A stretch of 64,000 nt of DNA from Apteryx mantelli (taxonomy: Eukaryota > Chordata > Aves > Apterygiformes > Apterygidae): positions 133,388,516 through 133,452,515 of the forward strand of contig NC_089980.1 in NCBI RefSeq assembly GCF_036417845.1, read 5' to 3'. The notes beneath the pieces were generated by a model. That model made no database searches. It was not told the DNA's origin and saw nothing but the letters and a program-made list of their open reading frames with translations. A program made the position numbers and the translations under genes. Position 1 is the first letter of the stretch. Every line of letters begins with the position of its first letter. This document shows positions 47,631 through 59,900 of the stretch, piece by piece.

Positions 47631-50065
47631 CGCCCAAAGCTTTTCAGGGCTGATTTCACTGTGCATGAAGTTACTTACATGGAGTATACCCTATACATAC
47701 CTCATACCTATTATTTTTTCAGTAGCAAAAATGGGGGAAAATCCTCAAATCGGGATTTTATTACTTAATAGGACATGGCTCAAGATTTTCTTATCCTGCA
47801 GCTTCCCAGTTTCCAGTCCAGCACCATTGACCAGTGCGATGCTGTGAGGATTGGCTGTTTCTCAGGAGATTTAACAGGGATTAGTGGTTCCCATGTTGGA
47901 GCTATAAACACAGTCCCACCAATCACTTTGCCCTCCCTATTCATATGCCAGGAGAATAATACAAGCTCCTGTTCATTTTCCTGTTAGATTTCATGTTCTC
48001 ATTCAGACTATTTTTCCTTTTTAAAAAAAAATCATCCAGGGATAACTGGGTAGGGGATTATTTTAACAACTGGGCTCCAATACTGCACCATTTACATTCT
48101 TTGTTTCTGACTGGCCTTCTTGTTTACAACAAGCTGAAGTGGTTAATCAAAATTCATAAAATGATACATATCCGGATGTTTCATACAGTGGTCATTTATT
48201 TTTTCCTGGAATTATAACATTATTATAAACAGCATTCAAACAGTGAAATAGCTGTATCAGTGTGTTTCTAGGAATAAAGAGATTTGACTGAAGGAAAATA
48301 CTCTAGCAAAGGTTTTCCTGTACAGGCAGTTGCACTTGGATAGTAACGCAGCTCCTTATAAATTAAAAGTTTTTAATAATGGGTTTGTGAACAGAACTAT
48401 GAAAAGTTCCAGCCTGGAGAGCATATCGGCAATGAAGCTAGTGCAGGGTGGTTTCTCTGTTCCACCCTAGAGGTAGCTGCATTTCCATTCTATAACTAAG
48501 TAAATGATGCATTCGTGGGGCTGGATGGATTCATTTTTTACTGTTAAATTGTTGGAGAAATTCCCCAACTGCAGCGGAGGCACTGTGGCTGCACAGGAGA
48601 GTAAGTGTCTCCCAGCATGTAAAGGACTTTCTGATGGAATGAGTGAACATATACATATCCACTTATCTGCTGTTGCAGCTTGGCCCTTCTGTTCCTTTCC
48701 TACTGGTCAAGATAGACGTGGGTTCTGTTCAGCAAAATAAGACATGTTCCTAATTTTTCCTCAATCCTCAGAACAGTGAGGAGATTCATGAGGATATATC
48801 AGAACCATTTTTAAGCTGAATTTACAGTTTTTCTTATTCTTGCAGCTTGCTTAATTCTCAGTATGTAATAGAAAAACCTTTGATGCATGACAGTCTTCGA
48901 GGGGCGTTTGAATAAGCCGAGGAGATGAGCTCGCAGATCCCACCTCCCATTTGCATTCTGCCATGGGTTGCGGGATGGTTGGGAGCAACCCAGAGGTGCT
49001 CCAGCGTGAGCAGGCTACCTTTCTACGAGGACCAGAGCTGTGGGCCAGGTATGTAACCAGTCCTACTGCTTAACAGGGCCCGGAGCGGAAGGGATCATAC
49101 GTTTCCATTATGAAAAGCAGCAGCTCTTGGCTTTCACCACTCTTGGCTCCACAGACTGACAGAGAATTCCTTTGCAGAAACAGCTCATAGCAGATGCATT
49201 TCTTGCATACACGCCATGTATCCATCCTATAATCGATACCAAGAACAAGTTACCGTTTTAAATAATTTCATTCCCGTTGTCAGAGCACCAGCTGCCCAGC
49301 ATGAAGCATTTATCAAGTACAGCAGGCAGCGACTCCCGTGCTTAGACTATGCTTCCAATCACAGCGAGGGCTTTCCTCAGCATCCTCTCTTCACGGGGCT
49401 AACAGCTCTCACCAGTGAGGGACGGTGGGCCTTGAGTGAGTACATGTGTGAGAGATTTCCAGTTTTCTACATCCACCTTTGTGTTTCATTGCATCTCTCA
49501 CATTAATGCACATTTCAGTATGCTGCTGAACGGGGGACTGGAGTGGACACCCACTTCCACGACCCGTCAGCAATCTAGTACAAATCATTTTAGGAGCTGT
49601 CCTGGTATTTTTTAGTTTTCTGTTGTTGTTGTTGTTAGGTTCATCCTAGGATTCCCACAGTGTTTCTGAGGGCTCCTTTGGCAACTATCCATTTCCTTAT
49701 GTCATTCCCTATTGACTTCAATTTATGTCATGTAATTGATTCACATTGACATTAGAGGTGTCAGAAAATGTTACCTACAACCTAATTGCATTGAGCGAGA
49801 GAAGCAACAATGTTTCGCTGAGTTCCACTCGTTCATTATCTTGTCCAGGTTTCTCTGTGTTAACGACAGCCTTCGCCCCCTTATCTATTCATATCATTTT
49901 GTTGGAATCAGCTTCCACTCCTTAACATTTTTCTGCTCTTGACTTTGAAATTGCCAGTCATCAAAGCTGCCATCAGAGAAGCCAGCTTCTGGTTTGCCAT
50001 CCTAGTAGGAGTGTAGAGGGGCTGAGCAGAGAGGGAGAGGGACACGGGCCAATACTAATCCTGCA
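47631..50065. other. gene-poor DNA
   Basis: No gene is supported. A POU/octamer motif ATTTGCAT occurs near 48950, and an AC/GT-type simple repeat GTTGTTGTTGTTGTT at 49622. The 48.9-49.5 kb stretch is motif-rich without codon signal. Confidence 0.35.
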
Positions 50066-50066
50066 G

Positions 50067-50121
50067 TAATTAGAGACAGGACTTGATGGTCCAGACGATC
50101 CCTTCCAGATCTGTTTTTCTA
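50067..50121 (+). mobile_element. CR1 LINE 3' tail fragment
   Basis: 'AGAGACAGGACTTGATGGTCCAGACGATCCCTTCCAGATCTGTTTTTCTAC' follows the sense CR1 3' end ('GACTGGATGGTCT..AGGTCCCTTCCAGTCCTATGTTTCTATG'). Sense orientation puts it on the plus strand, opposite to the adjacent fragments. Confidence 0.6.
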
Positions 50122-50399
50122 CAAAGTCAACCGTGAAGACATTTTTCTAGTTGTGGACTTCTAGTCACAGATAAAGGCTGGAGGTAAAGGCTCAGAGCAG
50201 TGTGTTAAGTCACACCCACAAGGAGGGACAAGCAGGCCCTTGTGCCTGGGAAAGATACCTTTGGATCTACTCTACAGACCAAAATCGTCTCTATTCCACC
50301 ATTTCACATTGTACAACCATTACCTAGTCACTCTTAACCATCATTACTAGATCTTTTAGAACATTAATATTTTTCAGTCTCTCATTCCCTTATTAAATA

Positions 50400-50725
50400 T
50401 CTGTGTTTTGGATTATTATTCCCAGATTTATTAGTTTGCCTTTTTCCAGACGGAATCTCATTCTGTTTCCTGTTCATATTTTTAACCTCTGGTTCCATTA
50501 GTGCTATTTCTCTGTCTTCACTTGGTTCACAGTTCTTTCCAGTGTAGTGTCGTGTGCAGATCTAGTTAATGTACTTGGTTACACCTCCTTCCAGACCATT
50601 AATAAAAGTATTAAATAATGTTGCTGCTAGCACAAATCCATGCAGCACCCCGCTGTTCACCTCCATCATCTTCAAGACCACAGACATCCATCATATGCAC
50701 CATTTATCACCGGCAAACAGACTTT
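50400..50725 (-). mobile_element. CR1 LINE internal (reverse-transcriptase region) fragment
   Basis: Blocks read antisense to CR1 ORF2 appear on the plus strand: 'TTGGTTCACAGTTC..GTGTCGTGTGCAGATCTAGTTAATGTA', 'CAGACCATTAATAAAAGTATTAAATAATGTTG', 'CATGCAGCACCCCGCTGTTCACCTC' and 'ATGCACCATTTATCACC'. The consensus order is 'GTCATCTGCAAACTTAATAAG..CATTATCCAGGTCATTAATAAAAATATTAAATAATACTGG..TGTGGCACCCCACTTGTTACC..ACCATTTATCACTACTC'. The reading frame is broken, so it is dead. Its orientation and position cannot be part of the same insertion as the 3' fragment at 51.4 kb. Confidence 0.8.
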
Positions 50726-51395
50726 ACAAACTAAAGCTGTTCTGTTTGAAATATGCAACTAGCTCGGGGTAAGGACAAAAGGGGAGAACTGTCAAATGTT
50801 AGTGACAGAAAGAGGTGGGACAAGGGCTGGATGCTGACATCGCTCAAACCCACTCCTTATCAGCAAGTCCAAATGGACCAAGAGAGAGAAACGTAATCTC
50901 CCTCTGCATCCTACCGTGTCCCTGAGGTTTCCCTGAGGCATTCGGGTCTGGCACTACCAGAGACCACATACTTGAGCGAGGAACTATGCATTACCCCACA
51001 GCTGCTACCCCAGCCAATGCACAATGGGAATAGCAGTCACTGGCTGAAGACAGACACTATTTGTTCCCACATAATCATTTCCGGTAAGAAATAACCACAC
51101 ATTCAGACATGAACTAAAATCAAAGAAGGAGATGTTCAGAGTGGGAGCTTTTCCACTCTGCTCACTACTGGGATTTGCGATGAGGGATGCTGGTAAAGTG
51201 AAATAAATACCCAAGAATCCCAGGCTGGATGGGCCAATTACCTGGGGACTCATAGCATTTCTGGACATATATACCAAAAGAAAGGCTGGCAGTAAGGCAG
51301 GAGAGGTTCTTTCCATCCAGGCTTCCTCCTTAGCAGAACAACATATTCCCCATATACTTGTCTAGACATGCAGCACTTACAGCCGGATTTTAGGA

Positions 51396-51720
51396 ACGCA
51401 AGCATTGCCACACTGAATTAAAGACCTGAGGTCCAACTAGTCCGAGATCCTGTCTCAGACAGTGGTCAGCATCAAATACCTCTGAGAGAGGTGTAACTCT
51501 CCTGGAGCAAGCAAAGGTGGAGTGATCTCTGTCCGCCTCCCCCCTGCCCCCGTTCTAAGAATTACTACCTAGACTTGTTTTGATCCCCGAAGCATGAAGC
51601 ATAATAGTTTTTCAAAATGTTTGATACAGTTGTGAGAACTGTGGCTTCTCTGGCTAACCATAGAAATGTCCCAACCTCATTTTTAGAATAATAAGCTCCC
51701 AGAAGTCCAGACAAATTCGG
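51396..51720 (-). mobile_element. CR1 LINE 3' fragment, old subfamily
   Basis: The plus strand reads 'GGAACGCAAGCATTGCCACACTGAATTAAAGACCTGAGGTCCAACTAGTCCGAGATCCTGTCTCAGACAGTGGTCAGCATCAAATACCTCTGAGAG', then 'GGAGTGATCTCTGTC', 'TTTTTCAAAATG' and 'TTGTGAGAACTGTGGCTTCTC'. This matches the antisense CR1 start ('AGAACATAAG.A.GGCCATACTGGGTCAGACCAATGGTCCATCTAGCCC.GTATCCTGTCTC.GACAGTGGCCA..'). It is degraded and 5'-truncated. Confidence 0.8.
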
Positions 51721-53200
51721 TGGGAACTGAGGTTATGGAAATTAAGCAAGTGAGAAAATCAGATCCAGAGACAATACATGCAAGCTAGGATGGCTGCTCG
51801 GGCCTGACCAGTTAGTTAATAATCTGGAATCCTGAGGATCTGTTTCTGTTAGGTAAAGAATTTTCTCCTATTTCTTGGTGCAATACTGTTTAATTAAGGA
51901 AAAAGCCCACAAAATTCTGTTTCTTTGAATGCAGTAGAAACAAAGAACAGCAGTTGCTTTGCTCTGAAATATCCAAAGTTGCTCCTGTAGCGCTTTCCAT
52001 GCCTCAAAAAACCTTTCTAGTCAAGAAATCCCTTAACAGACTCAAGTAAAATACAGAAATGTGGAATTAGGTAGAATTAGAATTCTGGAAATAGAGTTTG
52101 TCTGGAGAGCTGGTAGCAAAAAAGCACTTAAAAAGAATGCGAAGAAAAAATATTTTGTGCGTGTACACACATCTGTAGCTTTAAGTTGAATACACTTATG
52201 AACTCTGAAGGAATTGGCTAATTAGATTACCAAAGTACTGGGAATGAACTTTGAACAGCTATACAAAATAGAAGATGTAGAAGATATGTAGGAAGAAATA
52301 GGAGGAAAAAAAGTATTGAAATCATTCCGTGTTTTTAATTAAAAATAGCAGCTTGAACAATCTAGTCAACTTACGTTTCGCTGCTCAGATATTATAATTA
52401 TGGCTATAATAAACAAGTCTGAACAGAAAAGTAAAAGACCAAGACAGCTAGCATAGTACTAAGTTGAAAAGGGGATAATAATATGAGCTATGAAGAATAT
52501 GATTTCAGTCAAATTACAATGGAGAGAAATTTTTAAATCAAGCTTTGGAATTGCTGAGTACAGAGATACAGAGACTCCAGTGAAGCTAATGAATTTCAGC
52601 ACAGCGTTCACAAAATAAATATATAAAGTGCTCACTGGTAACTTTGCGCAAAGGTTCCCTGCAGCAGCTCAGATTCCCGAATCCACACACTTAAATCAAC
52701 CAGTGCTTCTTCTGCGGTGCTTTGGAGCTTCCTATGGTTGGATAATTTGCCTGTATGCAGATTGTGTGCTGCGATCACATCAGATCCCCCAAATCAACTG
52801 CTCTTGGGTGTGCTGAACTACTTGGATTTCACTGGGAATTTCTATCTGACATATGTAGGAAGTGGTGCTCTTCCTTCTGAGTCAGGACGGGGGTGGTTTT
52901 TGTGCCCCAGAACGGTGCATCTGATGGCTTGGAGCTGTTGGATCAGGTATGATAATAATTTTTTTTTAAACATTTCCTCTGCCTGCAATGCTGAGGAATA
53001 ATTAAAAAAAACAACAGTTGTTTCTCTTTCACAATCTTAGATATTGAACCTGCTTGTGAGAAAATGCTGTTAACTCTGATGCACTGCCCAAATTCCAGCT
53101 GTGTGATTATATTTGAAAGATCTTATATTCGTATGTAATTTTAATCTAATAGGGCAATAAATTTCACTTTCTGAGAAATCTTCAGTGCTGCTCTCGTGTA
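51721..53200. other. AT-rich non-coding DNA
   Basis: Nothing is recognised. A poly-T or poly-A bias and random open frames are seen (for example 52717-53001 plus strand, without splice support). Confidence 0.4.
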
Positions 53201-53510
53201 TTAAATAGCTGCTAACCGCCAGGGACTCGGGGGAAGTGATCCTTCCAATTTAAGGCATACTTCGTCCTGTCCGTAGCACAGCCCACATCTGCAGTGAGGA
53301 ATCGTCCCGTGGACCACCTCCCCTTCCCACTGCAACCACACAGTGCCCGTGTGGTAATGACAGCCACGATGCACGGGATGAAGCTGCACTCGGAAAATAT
53401 TTCCCGCTTGAATTTCCTTGCAGTGTGGTATCACGACTGTAGGAGGAATCAGTATTAGCAGCAGTGCCGACACCACGAATCGGTACCAAGCGCTTGGGGG
53501 GCACCAGTGT
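53201..53510 (-). CDS. unassigned cysteine-containing open frame, possible secreted or viral-type protein
   Basis: In this minus-strand frame about 100 residues are open after a TGA, without a clear ATG. A hydrophobic run (FVVSALLLILIPPTVVI) is followed by PHCKEIQAG, a cysteine-rich region (about six Cys, including HCRCGLCYG) and a stop at about 53203-53201. The hydrophobic run plus spaced cysteines is what a signal peptide and small secreted domain would look like. A TATA-like GTATATAAACC lies upstream, near 53560, and an acceptor-like CTGATTCCTCCTACAG precedes TCGTG inside the frame. Nothing is recognised, and openings of 100 codons occur by chance, so this is a low-confidence possibility: a retroviral LTR/env remnant or a spurious frame are equally likely. 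Confidence 0.18.
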
Positions 53511-53749
53511 CACCAGTGAACCCAGTCTGCCCAACACCAGCATGACTGCAGGTTTATATACCTCTGCCTTGATTAACCCAACAATATGACGGACGCTACT
53601 GGTTTCCACTTGGTGGAACCATGTGGAGTCTAGTTTGCCATTTTATTTCTCACTTTCCCAGCCACGGCAGGAAAACCATTACAAGAGAAGAATTGCCTCT
53701 CCTTTCTACAAATGTCTGCACTTGGAGACGGACACGCACAGATGAGGTT

Positions 53750-54080
53750 TATCCTTCCCAGCGGCAACACCATGCTCTGGTCTTACTGATGAGACCGAGC
53801 GCCGTCTACCTGACAGCGGGTTACAATTAGCGGATGACCAAATGCGTCGAGATAGCGAGCCACCCTCTCCTCCGAGTTACGGTAGCAAAACTCGGCCGTG
53901 CCTCGGCTGCCTCCCAAAGGTGCTCGGCTGCGGCTACGGCTTCTCGGTGCTGCCACTCCTGCTAATATTAGTGGCGACAACAATAGCTCCGCAGGAGCGA
54001 AACCACCGCGGAATTTAGATACCGAAGTACTCGATTGCCTTAGAAGAAGAGGTAACGTAGCTGAGCGAGGAGGGCAAAAT
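53750..54080. promoter_or_regulatory. small CpG-rich patch
   Basis: This patch is richer in CpG (cggatgacc, cgagatagcg, cggctgcggctacggc) than its AT-rich flanks. A plus-strand frame with a donor-like GAAGAG/GTAACG near 54052 is present. It may be a weak promoter or regulatory element. It is not a full CpG island. Confidence 0.3.
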
Positions 54081-57000
54081 GAGTAAGCGTTTCCTGTGTC
54101 TTGTGTTGTTTTTCTCCATTCAAACAGGTCCGCGTGCAGGTGTAGCAAACAACATCATTCTAGCCATTGGCAAAAAGGACGTGCTTCCTGCTCCCCATCT
54201 ACCAGGGATCTGGTTTTCTTCCCTTCAAAAGTATTTGTAGCATGTGAATATTTGGGGCAGGAAATCAGGGGGTAAGGCCAGTTTTAGTTCAGACCATGCA
54301 AAGTGGAATACAGGTGGCAGGTTTAAGGACGGGGCCTGTGCAGTTGCAGGCAGAGGACAGATGTTAAAATAGCACTGGGCACGTCTTAAAGACAGAACAA
54401 GTGCCCCTAGCTAGTAATGTGACTTGTAGTTGCAATATAGGGGAAGATACCTGAAAAACATCATCCTTTGCAGACCCCGTAATAGGGGCACAGAGTGTTC
54501 AGACAAAACCCGTGCCATCTTCCAATAACTGTGTCTTTGTCGTTAGTGGAGAAGCCAAGGACACCCTTCCCATCCGAAATGAAAAGGTTGTTCAGGCAAC
54601 AAGATCATATCCTGTTCCATCAGCAGAGCGACGAAAGGAAATCGGATTTTTTTATGCAGAAAGCTGTCTGAACCTCCTCTCGCTGTTAGGAAGTATAAGG
54701 AAGGGTGTGAACCAGCAGTCTAATTTCCTGTTCTTTCCTTGATCCCAACATCTTTCGGCAAAAGGCAGGGATAAGATCATAAACTGAGACATACCAAAAC
54801 CTTGCACTGTTTTGAGCAACTAGTTTAGCTGCAGCTGACTTGCGTTAGTGTGGACTGCAAATTATCACTTACACAGTTTGCACTGAATTCACTGGACTAC
54901 TCAGGAAAATAAACTAACTAGGCATTAGATGCAAGATCTGGCTATCAATATGTTACGTTTGCTCCAGCATGCTCCAGAAAGAGTTACACCAGGTTACTTC
55001 CAAATGCACGTTATAATTTGTAATCTTAAAGTATACTGTCCTTTGAGTTTTAGAAGCTACCTAGGGCCAGACCAGAGTTGTATGGGCATCTAATTTCTAC
55101 TTAGATCCCCACTGATTTCACTGGAGCTCAATGGTTGAGTACTGTTAAGGCATGAACCTTAACAATAGTATTATTAATTCCATTGTAACAAATAGTACTG
55201 TTAATGTTACCTAATCTTAAATTTCTACAGTGAAAATGTTTAATCATCTTAGACCATTTTTTTAGTCAGTGGAGAGAAACTAAATTAGGTAGATTACTTC
55301 TCTCTAAAAGTTTCTTTCCACAGAGTATAAATGGAGCATGGATCACTAGCTCAGCTGTGCCCACCTGGTAGGCATCTAAAATTTGTGTGACTAATTCTAC
55401 ACAACTGTTCAATCCTGCAGTCTTCATTCTCAAAAGTACTTCCCTGGACTTCAGCAGATGCCTGTAAACTGGGACTCATTTTATGGGTGAGGTCTACAGT
55501 ACCTGTTAGTGAACCACAGCTGGTGGCATAGACCCAGTATTGGACAGCACGGGCAGTTCTATGAAGTTTCTATTGCTGCTTTTCCCAAATGACCAGCTCC
55601 TTTATGAAACTTTCTCAAGCCAATGCTCATAAGATCTTTTGAGCACTCACACGATACACATTTTAGAACTACAAGCACAGAAATGAACCTCCTTCAAAGA
55701 CATCGTTATGACTCAATGGCTTAGCCTGCGACTGGCTGGGGCCAGCATGGACAACGCTGCTACAAGCACTATCCCCTTCTAGGTATCTCCTGACTTGACA
55801 CTAAGGTTGCTGCCTGGCATACTTGCTGAGCTGGGGAATTAAGTGAATACACCAAGAAACAAGACGAACAAGGTCAAACTGTTACAGAGAAAGTTGCAGA
55901 CATGTCTACTTCATGATCAGCAATTGTTCAATAATTTCAACAATAAATTAAGCTACAGTATGAAAGGGAAGCTGTGTGTAAGCAGAGCTTGTTGGCTTTA
56001 CCTTCAATAGATCAACAAAAATTTTGCTATTGCGCAACAATCCTGCGTGAGGAATTTCCATCAGAAGTTGCATTATTTTAATGACTTCACTAAACCAGTA
56101 TGAATCTAAAGGGAAGCTTGTATTTATGTTTAGGTAGGCTAATAAGCTTATGTCAAAAGTTTTTGCACATCAGTTTTTGCAATATATATGTAAAAACAAA
56201 TCCCCAAGCAGCGTAAATTAAAGTTGAATAAACTATAAGGAACGTCTACAGGTCAATTTTTTAAAAAGCAAACTTTTTGTTAGTGTTGGCACTGCTGTAT
56301 CTTGCAAATTGACTCCACTTTTTTTCTCTCTTTATTTCTTAATACCCATCCATTTAGAAGGAATAATGGTCTCTGACCAAATGTAAATGTTAGGCTTGAG
56401 CTAGGCACCTTCCTGTGCTCTCGGTATACTGTCCTAGGAAAGAAATAGGTGTGTGGATGGCACAATTCATCTCACTTTAAAAAAAAGCAGTGCTAGATTT
56501 ATGCCGGCAGTGCCTGTTTCTCTGCAAGGGCTGTCTCAGGGAGAGCTGAGATCTAGATGTCTACACTGTATAAAGTCAGGTGAGATGATGATCCTGGGTG
56601 TCCAGACTTGTGTCCAGCTCAACCATTAAACAGGTATGGTTAATCCATACAAGCAGGCTGTTTAAAACTCTCCCATCACCACAGGAATGCTGTGCCCGCT
56701 CCAGAATTAGACTACCAGAGCATTTCTCCGCTGTCTGGCAAGTTCATTTGCTTCTCCTCCAGAATCACTAGAAATGCACGGGCCCAACCGTGCATTTAGA
56801 TAAGTGTCAGCCTAGCATTTCCAGCTTCATATCAGCCCAAGATAGGAGAACAGGTTTTGGAGAAACAACGCTATCTTTAAATACCTCTAAAAAGCCAACA
56901 TGATGCAGTAGGCTCCCAGGGGTATGTTTGTGTAACTATAAGCATATGTTTCTGCATTTGTTTTCATATTAATGTTATTTTAGTATCTATTTCATTGCTA

Positions 57001-58565
57001 GCATTCAAAAAGACTTAACAGCATACTGATAGTACATATTACAGTCCTCCCACAAGAATTGTTTCTGAACATAGCGATAACACTCTTCCAGCACTTTATG
57101 CATCAGAAATATTTATTCATTTGCCTTCATGGGAAAATAAGGCAAAGCACAGTAAATCAATAGCTATCCCGAGGGTTTTGTTTTTCAGCAGGTCTCCAAA
57201 ATAAAACTGACAAATTGATTAAACAAATCACATTTTGTAGTTCCAAAGCCTGTTTTATAGGCTAGCCTATGATATTAAGCAAATGCTGAGCGAAAGCAAA
57301 ACATTGATCCAACTATCTAAGTTTAGAGGGAATAATAGAGTCAGACCCTTCACTGGTGTAAAGTGGAATAATTAAGTGTCTCTACCTCACTTCATATTGG
57401 CTGAATGTCTAGGCCACAGACGTTATATAGACCGGTCTTTTGAAAATTCTATGTATTAGACACTACATATTTTCACTTTCCCATTCGCTTTGCGATAAAA
57501 GATTTAGACAGTAAGACCTTCGAGGCAGGGATTTCCATAGCTATCCGCAGTGGGCTGTGTGAATACACAGCTTCAGTACATTGGAGGAGAAATAGGTTTT
57601 CTCATGCCCAAAAGGGTCACTCTTGCTGAGCACACGAGCCCCTGCACCTGTTTTCCATTGCGCTGTCAGCACGGCGTGTTCATTGCTACCCGTAAAAACG
57701 AGACTCTGACTCCTCAGAGCGAAACTGCTCATCAGAGCTGTGGCCAGGAAGGAATTTCCCAAAGGTCTGATTGCTGTATTTTTTTTTTTTTTTTGACTTT
57801 TCTGTGGCAGGTGGCATGGTCTACTTCTAGGATCAGCTGAAATTTGGCCAGTGTCCCCAGATTACAGGCACCCGCGCTCGCAGAACAGCTGCCACAGGGT
57901 GTCACAGGTCACAAAGCGTTTCCCCAAACCCGAAAATACAGAATAAAAGCCACAAGTACAATGCAACAGCAAGAGAGTAAGAGAGATCGGGAGCCTAAGG
58001 TAGCTGTGATAGGTAGGGTGGGTTGTTTTTTTTGAAACTTATTTTTATGCCATCTTGTCTTATCCACTTCCCTACCACGCCTGTTATCTATGAAACCATA
58101 ATCCCAGGAACAGGTCCCATGTGTCTGCTATGTTAAGCAATATATTAAAAAAAGCAAGGGAGAGGACAGTTTTATGGTCTAGGATCACAACTGGCAATCT
58201 CGAGCTCTTCCTGGCCTAGCAGTTGGACTGGTCTTGACTCCTTTCCCTTTCCTTTCTTTGCCTTGCTAGCGGACAAAATCAGCGCAGTAATTCCCTGTTT
58301 CATGGCTCTGCTCTGAGAGTGAAACAAATAATGACTTTAATCCAGTACCATTTTAAGCACATATTTAACCCTGAGTGTATGAGCACATTGATGCCCATGA
58401 GTACTGTGTTAAACTTGAGCCAGCACTGGTAGTGCTTTTCCTCTGCCTTCTTCATAAGGTTGCCCACCTACAGCAGTCATTCCCAATTTTTATGTTAAAA
58501 ATCCTGTTTTCAAATTCTTTGTTGGTTCCTTGCACCAACCTCTTGTTATAACCTGGGGACTTGAT
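54081..58565. other. gene-poor DNA
   Basis: No gene is recognised. The phrase 'CCACTGATTTCACTGGAGCTCAATGG' (55110-55135) and 'GTCAGACCCTTCACTGGTGTAAAG' (57343) recall widespread amniote repeats but are too short for a firm call. A 16-T run lies at about 57779-57794. Confidence 0.35.
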
Positions 58566-58569
58566 TTTT

Positions 58570-58720
58570 CTATAAGAACAACTGTACTGGGTCAGGCCCA
58601 AGAGCCATCTAGTCCAGTATCTTGCGTGTGACAGTGGCCCACCATGGATGGTTAGTACAAGAAAAGGCAATCTCACAGTGATGCTTCCCCAGGATACTGC
58701 AGCTCAGGGCCGGTGGGTCG
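58570..58720 (-). mobile_element. CR1 LINE 3' fragment, old subfamily
   Basis: 'TATAAGAACAACTGTACTGGGTCAGGCCCAAGAGCCATCTAGTCCAGTATCTTGCGTGTGACAGTGGCCCACC' matches antisense CR1 ('AAGAACA..CCATACTGGGTCAGACCAATGGTCCATCTAGCCCAGTATCCTGTCT..GACAGTGGCCAATGCC'). The following 'CACAGTGATGCTTCCCCAGG' fits less well. It is the third copy of this CR1 type here, all on the minus strand. Confidence 0.8.
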
Positions 58721-59055
58721 GGACTTTGTGTTGTAAGGGTAGGTGTGGACCGAGAGGGTCCATAGAAGCCAGGAACCACAATCTTTGGATTGCATCCTCT
58801 CAGGCTAGGTTACTATTTAACCTTGAGCTAACCACTTCTTATCTCCATGTCTCCACTCACTCATTTGTATCAGGAGGTTTCTTCATGGCTCCCCATCAGC
58901 CTTTATGATTGTGGAATTGCAAAGTAGTTGTAATAGTAATAATAAGCCACACTGAAGACCATTACTATACCGTCCTGAATTCATCCCGCTAAAAAAGGTG
59001 GTGGGTGGGATCTGCGCAGCACGTGGGTGAGGACGGCGGAGGGGAGCCAGCGCAG
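58721..59055. other. short flanking DNA, nothing recognised
   Basis: Possibly the tail of the CR1 fragment on the left. A CACGTG E-box sits at 59020-59025. No gene is seen. Confidence 0.4.
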
Positions 59056-59059
59056 AAGG

Positions 59060-59900
59060 TGAGAAAGGCTCTTCGCCACAGCTATCGGATGTTTTATTTT
59101 AGCAGACTTCCAGATGCTTGTGGCATTATACACAAAGCAAAATCAATTACCGCCTCTAAGGGGTCCCGTGAGTAGTTTTGCATAAACCGTTGCTGACGCT
59201 CCTCTTATCTCAGCACAGTAGAATACATCGAGCACAGTAATTAGGAAGGCAGATTCCCCTTATAAACATTTTCTGCCCTTGTGTATACTTCTTCCATTTT
59301 CTAGCCCTGTGGGATTGTTAGCAACAGAACAGTAAATCTTCGGGATCTATTCCCCATACGAGCACGATTCTCTGTAGTTTGCCATGTTACAAGAAATATA
59401 ATTAAGACCCCTTCATCTGACAGATTAATGAGTAGAGCAGCGAAGGCCAGATAGCAGTAAATTAAACACCTAAACACTGCGATCTTTGCACATAATATAA
59501 TCATGAAATAGCACATCTTTTGTAACAGTCTCGGCCATTTCAGCACATAAATTCTTTATAACATATCAGTTTAGTGGTACTTTTTTATTGTACCTTGGTA
59601 TAAATATTTATACTTGTAGCTTGCCTTGCCAGTAAATATTTAGCATTTTGTTCTGAATGGTGACAGCCTTGGGTTCGTACGCACAAAATTCTGCATAGAT
59701 TTGCCATGCAATAGCATTTAATGAGCCACCGAAAATGTGCATTTGGCAATAATCACCTTTCAGAAGGACTAACAAATGCTCTGCAAGCTGCTTGTTAAAT
59801 ATTGTGTGCCCATGGACGCGAAAGGCAGAGTCGCCTAAGTGGTGAAAACAGACACATCCGTCTGAGGCCAGCGTGTTTGATTAGGTTATATTAACACGCA
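59060..59900. promoter_or_regulatory. possible conserved non-coding element, AT-rich with TAAT motifs
   Basis: The block combines homeodomain-type core motifs (TAATTAAG near 59399, ATTAATGAG near 59425, TTTAATGAGCC near 59718), POU/HNF-like AT-rich stretches (aataatataatcatgaa) and short GC-rich islands. It has no usable coding frame and no repeat identity. Such motif-dense, repeat-free tracts next to a CpG island often are developmental enhancers conserved across vertebrates. Conservation itself cannot be seen in one sequence. Confidence 0.3.

Noticed and set aside
55110..55140. Repeat-like phrase CACTGATTTCACTGGAGCTCAATGG
   Set aside because: Too short to place in a family. It is recorded only in the block description.
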